Positions 1 through 11,300 of a DNA stretch of 64,000 nt are shown here, piece after piece. A program made the translations under genes and the position numbers. The stretch lies in assembly GCF_910592395.1 (NCBI RefSeq), contig NC_088314.1, forward strand, positions 20,852,070 to 20,916,069, given 5' to 3'. Below the pieces are notes generated by a model. It saw only the letters and a program-made list of their open reading frames with translations, was not told the DNA's origin and ran no database searches. This stretch comes from Lineus longissimus (Eukaryota > Nemertea > Pilidiophora > Heteronemertea > Lineidae). Numbering within the stretch: the first letter of the stretch is position 1; the number at the start of each line of letters is the position of its first letter.

Positions 1-449
1 TCCTAATGGTCCCCAGTGAGGTCGATGATATCTTCCCTGGATGACACCAGGTCCACTTGGGTTGCCAGAATCAACTCTACATTTCCTATATGAATCTGTG
101 TGATTTCACATGTGATTTTGCCAAGTTAGGCTGGAAATGACCCCATGTGATATAACACCAACCTGAAGAGCTTGTCCAAAGGATATTCCTTTCTTGTAAC
201 GGGTCGCCCTATGGGAAGAATTTGAGAATACGGATAGGTATGACAGTCATTAAACTGGGCAAATTGGTCCTTCTGCGGCCATGAATGAGCAATGGGATGA
301 GTTCACAGATATTAGCTGTCTGTGGTATTGCCATTTCAGTTCTGTCAAGAATTCATTTCCGTTTTGATATTGGCCAAAACATTGTCGGGAAAGATTCTCC
401 GACTCTGAAATGTCATTTTGAACTTCCACTGCTGATATTTTTGTTGCAG

Positions 450-582
450 CTATAAAGTAGCAGCCAGTTTTGCAACGAAACTTGGAATAGACGGCCGCAA
501 TCTTACACTACATTTAAAGTTTGCATCAGGAGCAATTGCACAAAACCACGAGACAAAGTGGGTGCAAATATTTCTGTGTTGA
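450..582 (+). other. Exon-like fragment, unassigned
   Basis: A T-rich stretch ending in TTGTTGCAG (to 449) is followed by a 43-codon open frame (about 451-582, ending TGA) with ordinary amino-acid composition. This could be the last exon of a gene entering from the left, or chance. I do not recognise the peptide, and no matching upstream exon is visible in the 449 bases before it. Low confidence. Confidence 0.2.
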
Positions 583-1477
583 CATAATCTCCTGCGTGAC
601 TCTCGCCTGTTGTCTGATATTGAGTGGGTTGAGAAGGTTCCCTCGGACAATCAAGTGGGTGTGCACACAACCAGGCCAAGGACCAGATCCAGGGTCCACA
701 TTAGGCTGATGTAAGTGGGTGATTTGAAAGCTAAGACCTAAGACCTAAGACCTCTAGAAACCTATGACCCTTGATGCAAATATAAGACCCAACTAGAAAC
801 CCAAGACCCTTCATATTAGAAACATACGACCCAACTAGAAACTAGAAAGTCCTAACTAGAAAAAGACCAGAAACAGACTGATGTATTTCGTGTCACAGGC
901 TTAAGATGGATATCAGGAGTCGTAGCAGGAGATAATGGGACAGTAGAGAGGGCCAAGCTATCAGCTCAAGAAAAAAAGCATGTCTGGTTGTTGGGCGTGG
1001 TCAACCTTCTTGACAACCAATTAATTACGGTACAGTAGGCCACAAACGCAGTTATACCCAAAGCAGTGGTCCATATTTGAACTCATGTAAAGGATGCATC
1101 ATCTGAAAGTCAAAATGTGTCTTTTGAGGCATACGATACGCTGCAAAAAGGATTAAGTCACAGCTGATGCAACTCTGAAGAAACATTGTAGGCGAATATT
1201 GAAGAAGAGGGAGCAACCATTATTTCAGATTCCGTGCCCAGAGCATTTATTGTGATTGAGTGAAACTATTGATTAAATTATCTATTCATCGTCTTAAAAC
1301 ACACACTTAACAATAAAGTATAGTTTAAAATTTTGAATATGATGTTGAAATATCGATTTTATTCAAAACCGGAAATCAATGAATGCTCCCCACGTACTTC
1401 CGCCACGTTTGTGAGGAGTCGGCGAAAATTTCTCTTCGACGTCTAAATTACTCTAAAAACTTGATATTTTGTGAAAA
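583..1477. other. Intergenic region with degenerate simple repeat
   Basis: Holds a degenerate repeat at about 735-880 built on variants of 'AAGACCTAAGACC' and 'ACCCAACTAGAAAC'. The rest is AT-rich and shows no recognisable gene. The last 100 bases are the presumed SARS1 promoter. At 1390-1415 they contain ACTTCCG (an ETS/GABPA-like core on the other strand) flanked by two CACGT words, but no TATA box at a convincing distance from the ATG at 1478. Confidence 0.4.
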
Positions 1478-4400
1478 ATGGTTCTTGATTTAGATTTATT
1501 TCGGTCTGACAAGGGAGGTGATCCCGCTAAGATCAAGGAGAACCAGGCAAAGCGATTCAAAGATGTCACACTTGTTGATAAAGTAGTAGCGGCAGATGCG
1601 GATTGGAGAAAATGTAGGCCTACGTGCTTCATGCACAGTGATATGATATATATCTATGGCGATTGACGTCTTAGAGAGAACGATAAATAAGTGCTGAAAC
1701 ATGGTCGGCTCGACTCTCGAATGGTGGAATTTGAGCGACTTCAACAGGCAGACATGGCATTGAAAAATTCCAAAAACTATTCTATACCGAGCTACTTACT
1801 CTCAAGTTGCTCCTCATGTGTCCATTGTACTCCAAATCGGATCACAAATAGTCATTAAAAGTGCACAAAAAAACCAACCGCCTAACGAGCACCACTGGTG
1901 CGACAAAATGGCGAAAAGCTTTTTCATCCTGACTATTTGTGATCCGATTTGGAGAACAATGGATACATGAGGAGCAACTTGAGAGTAAGGAGCTCGGTAT
2001 GGATAGCATAGTTTTTGGAATATTTCAATGCCATGTCTGCCTGTTGAAGTCGCTCAAATTCCACCATTCCAGAGTCGAGATGACCAAGTTTCAGCACGTA
2101 ATTATCGTTCTCTCTAAGACGTCATAGATATCATGTCACTGTGCTTCATGCATGTCATGCACATTACAGCAAAGCATCAGGCTCGGGCCTCCTACAACTT
2201 CAATGCCGGCCCCCTGGCCATGAAATAACACTGTCTGTTGAATTGAAATTTGGAGTGAGAGTTACTTTGCATTTGTTTCACATTAGTGGTGGCAGTGTAC
2301 TCAATCACGCGCCAGGAGTACGGGTCTGTAGCTGTTGGCCAACGCCCTATCTTTGATTGATTGATCTAGGCCTGAGATCGTCTTTTTTTTTCCTCTGCCC
2401 TAGGTTTGTCATTTCGCAGAGACTGTCTTTTTTTGATGAAATTGATGATGAAAACTCCGACCTTACTCTAGCTCTGTCCTTGACCTTGTTTGGTGAATAT
2501 CACAATATGAGTGCACTGTAGTTTTGATCAGACTGATGCAGTGATGGATCAATTCTGGCTAGTAGTTGTATTTTGTCAATATTCTAACACTTCCTTTGTT
2601 GACATTGTAGCCAGATACCAGTCGGATAATTGGAACAAATTGAAAAATGCCTGCAGCAAAAGCATCGGAGAAAAAATGAAGGTATGAATTTGGTACTTAC
2701 TTAGATATCGACATACATCATTTGACTCCAGTCCAACTCGGTGCAAAGATCTAAGTCTAAGAGGTCTAGCGTAGGAGGGGGTTAACATGAGGTATTGCGT
2801 TGGTGGGAGTTTCAGGGCTCAAACAACACTCGGTAAATTCAATAAGACAAAGAGATAGCTTTGACTGCTCCTCGACCTGGACAACAATACATCAATATAC
2901 CTTCAAAACTGGTTGAAATATTACAAAAAAATACAAGAATAACCACTTGGCACCAACGACACCCCCTGATTTTTTTTCAAAGTCAATCTTTTCATTTCAA
3001 TTCCAGAAAAAAGAGCCTATTGGTGAGGATGATAGCCTTCCTCAAGAAGTCTTGGACAAACTGGATGAACTCACTGCAGAGATTCTCAAGGTGAGCACCT
3101 CTCTCAAATAAAGGCTTGGCTATTGCTTCCTGCTACATCAGCAGTTGATTAGAGGTAGCATACATATCCCTACACCTGTAGATAAGCTATGATATTGCTG
3201 TTTGCCTCATCAGATATTCTATATGTAAACCCACCCAGTTGACCTTGGCGCACCCTTCATCAAGGGCCAACTTTACAGTGAATAAAACAAAGTATGACAG
3301 ACAAGCACATTCAGCACCAGAACAGAACAGTCCATCTAAGATTGAGACTGCAGAAGAATAGAACACTTGTGAAAGAAGCTGGCAGGATTAGAGTGGTTGA
3401 CGCTTTGGGATACTTCTGACCCCATTCTAACTCCACAAAATACACTTATGTAAGATTCCGTTATTGGTGTGTGATTTCAGGAGCTAACGGTGAGCCAGAT
3501 CAAGAAGATCCGTGCTCTCATTGATGAAGCTATAGTCAAGTGTAACGATGATAGAATCCGATTGGAAGACGAGCGACGTGAGGCACTGATACAAATAGGC
3601 AACTTCGTCCATCCCTCGGTTGTCGTTAGCAACGATGAGGTAGGTTTGAATTTAGAGTCGAGACCAAATTTGAACCAGGCTTTGACCCCATAAACTTGAC
3701 TTCTGATGAACTCATGATTTGGGGTAGGTCTCTATTGAATCCTCATTTCTACCTGTTGTAACTTGTCGATAAAATGACCATCTATCTGGTATGAGAATAT
3801 TGAGGATCTAACTTACCTCAAATCAGGGGAAGAAAGAACAAAGCTTCTGTCAACGTAAAACAATGCCACAAGTTCACTTGGGAGTAGCCTAGAGATACGC
3901 AGCCTAAAGAATGACGGTGGACAAGCAAGTTTGATTCCCCATTCCTAAAGTAATCACTTCACTTTCAGGATGAGAATAAAGTTGAGCGAACATTTGGTGA
4001 TTGTGAAGTGAAGAAGAAGTATTCGCACGTTGATTTGATCCACATGATAGACGGAGTGGATGCGGAGCGGGGGGCGGTCGCAGCGGGAGGTCGCGGATAC
4101 TACTTAAAGGTACGTCTCCATCCCAGAATATTCTTGACTTCCAAAACATACTGTACTCTTCATTTCTCTGGCTTCCAAAGTGACTACTGTAAAGTCTACT
4201 GTCTCACAGCTGGTGCCCTTCAGTGATATCTTAATCAAACATGTGTCAATTGTCTTGAATCTGCATCTTGTCATACTTTCCAGGGTGCCGCAGTATTCCT
4301 CGAGCAAGCCTTGATAAGGTATTCGCTTGGTCTCCTACATGAAAAAGGCTTCACACCTCTCTATACACCGTTCTTCATGAGGAAAGAGGTCATGCAGGAA

Positions 4401-7400
4401 GTCGCACAGCTTAGCCAGTTTGATGAGGAGTTGTACAAGGTAATGTCACAATCATAAAGAGTCTCGTCTTTTTGAGCCAAGATATCTTTGATGGCTGATT
4501 TTAATGTGACCATCAACGTAAAGTAACTTGCCCAGGGACACAAACAATGTCTTGGTGTCTGGTATGAAGTGAAGTGTTTAGGAAGCAGACATCTTGACTG
4601 TCAGACCACCCATCTGCAGGCAGGAAAGTGTCAGACCTGATCTTGTCTACTTTCTACGCTTTCTCTTTTCAGGTGATAGGAAAGTGTCAGACCTGATCTT
4701 GTCTACTTTCTACGCTTTCTCTTTTCAGGTGATAGGAAAGTGTCAGACCTGATCTTGTCTACTTTCTACGCTTTCTCTTTTCAGGTGATAGGAAAGTGTC
4801 AGACCTGATCTTGTCTACTTTCTACGCTTTCTCTTTTCAGGTGATAGGAAAGTGTCAGACCTGATCTTGTCTACTTTCTACGCTTTCTCTTTTCAGGTGA
4901 TAGGAAAGTGTCAGACCTGATCTTGTCTACTTTCTACGCTTTCTCTTTTCAGGTGATAGGAAAGTGTCAGACCTGATCTTGTCTACTTTCTACGCTTTCT
5001 CTTTTCAGGTGATAGGAAAGTGTCAGACCTGATCTTGTCTACTTTCTACGCTTTCTCTTTTCAGGTGATAGGAAAGTGTCAGACCTGATCTTGTCTACTT
5101 TCTACGCTTTCTCTTTTCAGGTGATAGGAAAGTGTCAGACCTGATCTTGTCTACTTTCTACGCTTTCTCTTTTCAGGTGATAGGAAAGTGTCAGACCTGA
5201 TCTTGTCTACTTTCTACGCTTTCTCTTTTCAGGTGATAGGAAAGTGTCAGACCTGATCTTGTCTACTTTCTACGCTTTCTCTTTTCAGGTGATAGGAAAG
5301 TGTCAGACCTGATCTTGTCTACTTTCTACGCTTTCTCTTTTCAGGTGATAGGAAAGGGCAGTGAAAAAGCCGACGAAAAAGTTTACGATGAAAAATATCT
5401 GATTGCGACATCGGAACAACCAATAGCTGCTTACCATCGGGGAGAATGGCTGCCTGAAAAAGATTTGCCGATTAAGTACGCAGGATTATCGACGTGTTTC
5501 CGACAAGAAGTTGGCTCACATGGTCGGGACACGCGAGGAATCTTCAGGGTTCATCAGTTTGAAAAGGTGAGATCTGTGAAAAGTAATTGAGTTGACTTTT
5601 AGTTGACTTTTAGTTATGAATATGTAACTCTTTTAATAATGGCATAGTTGCTGAAGGAAATCTGCTAAGAAGCTGTCATCGCAAATTTCCAATTTTAGGC
5701 AGATTTCTGACCTTTTCCTGTTAATAAATACTCAATTTGACAGCTGGAATGGAAAGTCTCTGTCGATCTTAGAATTTTCAGTGATTGCTGACAAACAGCA
5801 AGATTTTTACCAAAAAAATGTCCCCCTTTTTCCTTTGGCTGAATGTAAGATGTGGTGATACTTGTGAACCAACCTGTAAATGTGTTGTCTTCCTGTAGGT
5901 TGAACAGTTCTGTTTGTGTTCACCGGAGGAAAACCACTCGTGGGAGTTGATGGATCATATGATAGCTAATGCTGAGGAATTCAACCAGAATCTTGGCATT
6001 CCTTACAGGATAGTTAATATAGTCTCAGGTAAATATATGTCTCAGTCACCATCCTTCTTGTCCCATGTACCTGAATGTCTTTTCTGGTTGCTGGCTGTCT
6101 CGACACAGTTTACCAACTGCATTCAAGACATTGTTAGTATATGTATTCAAGTGTTCAAGACATCATTTCATTTTGCAGGTGAACTAAACAATGCTGCTGC
6201 TAAGAAGTTAGATCTTGAGGCATGGTTCCCAGGCTCCGGGGCGTTCAGGGAATTAGTGTCTTGTTCAAATTGTACGGACTATCAGTCACGACGCTTACTG
6301 GTGCGCTACGGTCAAACCAAGAAAATGAATCAAACGGTATGATATATGTTATTACCTTTTGACGACGTTTCTACCATCAGAATCCACAGTGGTATACTTG
6401 TTAGGTGTCCAACTCTCAACTGAGGGGATTATGGCTTGGATCCTGGTCTGATCAATACTGTGTCCTTCCTAGGTCAAACTCGAGGCTAAAATGATGGCAG
6501 CCCGTTGATACCGTTCCTCTGGAGACCTAATAGTGGCCCAGGTGAGTGCTGCAGAGAGACTGCTATGACCAGATGTTAGGCAGAGTCAAGCTGTTCCCTC
6601 ACCTCCCTCATAATTCAATGTCTCTCTCTTCGAACGCCTTTCATTTGACCCACGCTACGTTGCTGAATGTGAATTCTTTCTTTCCTTCAGACGGATTACG
6701 TTCACATGTTGAATGCGACCATGTGTGCTACGACGAGGGCCATATGTGCTATCTTAGAAAATTACCAAACGGATGATGGAGTTGTGATACCAGACGTTAT
6801 TAAACCTTACATGCCACCCAGTGAGTAAAGTCTGTTTCATGTTTTCTTGCTTTAGTATTGTTTTAGTTGTTACCTAGTTACCTCCTACCAGAGGAGCCCC
6901 TGTGCTCCCTGGTTTACTCCCCACAGGCTGCATGAGACTTTAGGCAGGTCTGTGTGTCGCTCTTCTCCACCCAAGTGTATGAAACCAGATGGAAGGGGAC
7001 CAGTCAGAGGAGCTCTGGTTGTAGTTGAGCTGCTGATCTGAGGTATACTGAAAGGTTTCAGGATTGACTGTGTCTGGTCATAAAGATAACCTCTACCTCA
7101 GTTCATATCGGACTATAAACAGGAAACCTTACATTTTTGGTCCAACATGACCGTCACATGTTAGAGGACGAAGGAGTGACAAGAATTGAACCCACACTAC
7201 TTCAATGATATTACTCGCTCTGTCGCTGTACCACCAAACAAACCCAAATTCAATAACCCGGGTTTACACTTTGCAGCCTAAATTTCTCTCTGCGTTGCAC
7301 CTTTTTTTCTGGTGTGTCTTGCAGGTTTACAAGACAAGATCCCGTTCACGAAACCTGCCCCAATCGATGTTGAGGAAGCAAAGAAACAGAAAAAACAAAA

Positions 7401-7458
7401 GAAAGGTCAAGGTCAGGGGGATACGACGGATAAGATGTCAAACATGAGCCTCAAGTGA
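1478..7458 (+). CDS. SARS1: Cytosolic seryl-tRNA synthetase (11 exons)
   Basis: Charges tRNA-Ser (and tRNA-Sec) with serine in the cytosol, as a class II synthetase. Exons: 1478-1613, 2611-2681, 3007-3090, 3481-3639, 3969-4109, 4284-4439, 5345-5566, 5899-6028, 6179-6336, 6691-6820, 7325-7458. Together they give 1521 nt, or 506 residues (human 514), and all junctions keep frame with GT-AG borders. Visible: the MVLDLDLFR start shared with human; the N-terminal helical tRNA-binding arm (about 1-110); motif 1 around '[20 protein letters not shown]'; motif 2 with [20 protein letters not shown] (about 301-320); the serine/ATP pocket around [15 protein letters not shown]; motif 3 with [10 protein letters not shown] (about 440). 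The short lysine-rich tail (KKQKKQKK) matches the position of the vertebrate nuclear-localisation extension. Oddities: intron 1 holds a foldback transposon, intron 6 a 13-fold acceptor array, and intron 10 a tRNA-like sequence on the other strand. I saw no canonical AATAAA in the 0.9 kb after the stop. Confidence 0.97.
1634..2143. mobile_element. Foldback MITE-like element in SARS1 intron 1
   Basis: Two arms of about 215-225 bp (1634-1857 and 1929-2143) are inverted copies of each other around a 70-bp centre. The termini are CACAGTG (1634-1640) and CACTGTG (2137-2143). The string GTGCTTCATGCA occurs at both ends, so a target duplication of 5, 7, 9 or 11 bp (for example TTCAT or CTTCATG) can be read, depending on where the border is set. 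No transposase frame is present, so it is non-autonomous. A related one-armed copy lies at 25282-25560. The right half contains CGCCATTTTGTCGCACCA on the minus strand, also found in that copy. Confidence 0.75.
4622..5356 (+). repeat. 56-bp tandem array of 3' splice sites, SARS1 intron 6
   Basis: A 56-bp unit repeats with essentially no variation. Each unit carries GTGATAGGAAAG, then TGTCAGACCTGATC, then a long pyrimidine tract ending TTTCTCTTTTCAG. The AG|GTGATAGG junction occurs 13 times, with the bases after AG at 4673, 4729, 4785 and so on every 56 bp to 5345. The first 12 junctions read V-I-G-K-C-Q-T and then TGA. The last continues into GGCAGTGAAAAAGCC and is the true exon 7 start (K-V-I-G-K-G-S-E-K, as in human). 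So the duplicated unit spans the end of the intron and the first 12 bases of the exon. Confidence 0.95.
7160..7236 (-). other. tRNA-like / SINE head (possible)
   Basis: Read on the minus strand, this starts with TGGTGGTACAGCGACAGAGC (A-box-like) and about 35 nt later has GGGTTCAATTCT (B-box-like, compare GGTTCGANTCC). The spacing suits an internal RNA polymerase III promoter, but I cannot fold a clean tRNA acceptor stem. A tRNA-derived SINE remnant is more likely than a functional tRNA gene. It lies in SARS1 intron 10, antisense to the gene. Confidence 0.3.
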
Positions 7459-8202
7459 TTCCATTGTCTCTGGTGTGCAGCGTCCTATCTCCTACTCCCA
7501 AACACAAGGTCAACCAGGATGTGACATTTTTTATTTGGGGACGATGTCACAATATATGACTTCCAGAGTAACTGGGAGATTATCATTCAACAGATTACTG
7601 ATGTATAAGTTATTTCTCATTTGATCATTGTTCAGAGACATGATGTGCTCAATGGTCATGCTGTGCTGACCTCTATATGTGCTTTGCGCTACTTCTAACT
7701 TGTAGATGAAGCCTTTTGATAGATTAAGGGACCTGAAATTTAGGAATATATGTGGCCATTTCTCTCCCTTGAGTAGCAGTTTGTAGTAAACTGAACACTC
7801 GGGTGGTTTGATGCGGCCATGGACTTGATAAATACATAGTTATAGTATACTTATTGGTGAGGGAAGAATTCTTAGTGTAGCTGGCGCTGGTCGATTGGTT
7901 TAAAACATGCTGTTGATATGACTGTCGTCCTAATCCTAATGGCTGGTTTATCATACTCCACAGTATAAGCTAATTCATTCAGGCACAGTGAGCCAGTAAG
8001 TGGAGACCCCATGTCTAAGACATCATGATTGTGCCTCAGACGTGTCTCCTATGGCCTCCTTTCCCTGAAGGTTCTCTTCTGTACTTATCATTATAAATAA
8101 TCTACTCGAGTATGTGTTGCTGTTCTAATCTATTCTGACGATGTAAACAAGATGGAGAGTTGGGACAGCAGACCGGGCAGTGCCACCGAGAGAGGGGAGA
8201 CT
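7459..8202 (+). other. SARS1 3' UTR and flank
   Basis: Follows the SARS1 stop with no convincing coding frame. No AATAAA was found. The nearest variants are GATAAA (about 7828) and TATAAA (about 8093), so the transcript may end there or run into the repeat field. From about 8203 the sequence shows GGTTGTGACTGTCT words, the start of the 68-bp repeat field. Confidence 0.4.
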
Positions 8203-8360
8203 GGTTGTGACTGTCTGATTGTGTATCTCCATGTGTTGGAAAGACTGCAGCTGTTCTGGTTGTGACTACTGCTCTTCTCTAAGTGTCTTAGCATGACAGT
8301 CGAGCGGCTTGTTCCTGTTTGGTCCGGTTGTGACTGTCTGAGAATCTGGTCAGATTGGGG
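8203..8360. repeat. Degenerate 68-bp-type repeats, left edge
   Basis: GGTTGTGACT words occur at 8203, 8258 and 8326 (the last two exactly 68 bp apart). They match the start of the 68-bp monomers at 13457-14640. This is the left edge of an older repeat field that the 90-bp array interrupts. Confidence 0.6.
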
Positions 8361-11300
8361 ATGTCTTCATGTTCTGGTTGTGAAGAGCAATGTGTGTGGC
8401 CTTGGTACGACTTAGGAGGCTTCTTCATACTGTCCCTGTTCAATGGATAGATGTCTTCATGTCCTGGTTGTGAAGAGCAATGTTTGTGGCCTTGGTACGA
8501 CTTAGGAGGCTTCTTCATACTGTCCCTGTTCAATGGATAGATGTCTTCATGTCCTGGTTGTGAAGAGCAATGTTTGTGGCCTTGGTACGACTTAGGAGGC
8601 TTCTTCATACTGTCCCTGTTCAATGGATAGATGTCTTCATGTCCTGGTTGTGAAGAGCAATGTGTGTGGCCTTGGTACGACTTAGGAGGCTTCTTCATAC
8701 TGTCCCTGTTCAATGGATAGATGTCTTCATGTTCTGGTTGTGAAGAGCAATGTGTGTGGCCTTGGTACGACTTAGGAGGCTTCTTCATACTGTCCCTGTT
8801 CAATGGATAGATGTCTTCATGTCCTGGTTGTGAAGAGCAATGTGTGTGGCCTTGGTACGACTTAGGAGGCTTCTTCATACTGTCCCTGTTCAATGGATAG
8901 ATGTCTTCATGTTCTGGTTGTGAAGAGCAATGTTTGTGGCCTTGGTACGACTTAGGAGGCTTCTTCATACTGTCCCTGTTCAATGGATAGATGTCTTCAT
9001 GTCCTGGTTGTGAAGAGCAATGTTTGTGGCCTTGGTACGACTTAGGAGGCTTCTTCATACTGTCCCTGTTCAATGGATAGATGTCTTCATGTTCTGGTTG
9101 TGAAGAGCAATGTGTGTGGCCTTGGTACGACTTAGGAGGCTTCTTCATACTGTCCCTGTTCAATGGATAGATAGATGTCTTCATGTCCTGGTTGTGAAGA
9201 GCAATGTTTGTGGCCTTGGTACGACTTAGGAGGCTTCTTCATACTGTCCCTGTTCAATGGATAGATGTCTTCATGTTCTGGTTGTGAAGAGCAATGTTTG
9301 TGGCCTTGGTACGACTTAGGAGGCTTCTTCATACTGTCCCTGTTCAATGGATAGATGTCTTCATGTCCTGGTTGTGAAGAGCAATGTGTGTGGCCTTGGT
9401 ACGACTTAGGAGGCTTCTTCATACTGTCCCTGTTCAATGGATAGATGTCTTCATGTTCTGGTTGTGAAGAGCAATGTGTGTGGCCTTGGTACGACTTAGG
9501 AGGCTTCTTCATACTGTCCCTGTTCAATGGATAGATGTCTTCATGTTCTGGTTGTGAAGAGCAATGTGTGTGGCCTTGGTACGACTTAGGAGGCTTCTTC
9601 ATACTGTCCCTGTTCAATGGATAGATGTCTTCATGTTCTGGTTGTGAAGAGCAATGTTTGTGGCCTTGGTACGACTTAGGAGGCTTCTTCATACTGTCCC
9701 TGTTCAATGGATAGATGTCTTCATGTTCTGGTTGTGAAGAGCAATGTGTGTGGCCTTGGTACGACTTAGGAGGCTTCTTCATACTGTCCCTGTTCAATGG
9801 ATAGATGTCTTCATGTTCTGGTTGTGAAGAGCAATGTGTGTGGCCTTGGTACGACTTAGGAGGCTCCTTCATACTGTCCCTGTTCAATGGATAGATGTCT
9901 TCATGTTCTGGTTGTGAAGAGCAATGTTTGTGGCCTTGGTACGACTTAGGAGGCTTCTTCATACTGTCCCTGTTCAATGGATAGATGTCTTCATGTTCTG
10001 GTTGTGAAGAGCAATGTGTGTGGCCTTGGTACGACTTAGGAGGCTTCTTCATACTGTCCCTGTTCAATGGATAGATGTCTTCATGTTCTGGTTGTGAAGA
10101 GCAATGTTTGTGGCCTTGGTACGACTTAGGAGGCTTCTTCATACTGTCCCTGTTCAATGGATAGATGTCTTCATGTCCTGGTTGTGAAGAGCAATGTTTG
10201 TGGCCTTGGTACGACTTAGGAGGCTTCTTCATACTGTCCCTGTTCAATGGATAGATGTCTTCATGTTCTGGTTGTGAAGAGCAATGTTTGTGGCCTTGGT
10301 ACGACTTAGGAGGCTTCTTCATACTGTCCCTGTTCAATGGATAGATGTCTTCATGTCCTGGTTGTGAAGAGCAATGTGTGTGGCCTTGGTACGACTTAGG
10401 AGGGTTCTTCATACTGTCCCTGTTCAATGGATAGATGTCTTCATGTTCTGGTTGTGAAGAGCAATGTGTGTGGCCTTGGTACGACTTAGGAGGCTTCTTC
10501 ATACTGTCCCTGTTCAATGGATAGATGTCTTCATGTTCTGGTTGTGAAGAGCAATGTGTGTGGCCTTGGTACGACTTAGGAGGCTTCTTCATACTGTCCC
10601 TGTTCAATGGATAGATGTCTTCATGTTCTGGTTGTGAAGAGCAATGTTTGTGGCCTTGGTACGACTTAGGAGGCTTCTTCATACTGTCCCTGTTCAATGG
10701 ATAGATGTCTTCATGTTCTGGTTGTGAAGAGCAATGTGTGTGGCCTTGGTACGACTTAGGAGGCTTCTTCATACTGTCCCTGTTCAATGGATAGATGTCT
10801 TCATGTTCTGGTTGTGAAGAGCAATGTGTGTGGCCTTGGTACGACTTAGGAGGCTTCTTCATACTGTCCCTGTTCAATGGATAGATGTCTTCATGTTCTG
10901 GTTGTGAAGAGCAATGTGTGGCCTTGGTACGACTTAGGAGGCTTCTTCATACTGTCCCTGTTCAATGGATAGATGTCTTCATGTTCTGGTTGTGAAGAGC
11001 AATGTGTGTGGCCTTGGTACAACTTAGGAGGCTTCTTCATACTGTCCCTGTTCAATGGATAGATGTCTTCATGTCCTGGTTGTGAAGAGCAATGTTTGTG
11101 GCCTTGGTACGACTTAGGAGGCTTCTTCATACTGTCCCTGTTCAATGGATAGATGTCTTCATGTTCTGGTTGTGAAGAGCAATGTGTGTGGCCTTGGTAC
11201 GACTTAGGAGGCTTCTTCATACTGTCCCTGTTCAATGGATAGATGTCTTCATGTCCTGGTTGTGAAGAGCAATGTGTGTGGCCTTGGTACGACTTAGGAG

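Noticed and set aside
1634-2143. Calling the foldback element a Transib or RAG-type transposon outright
   Set aside because: The CACAGTG terminus is attractive, but the target-duplication length is ambiguous and the second copy lacks the same end. Kept as a testable idea only.
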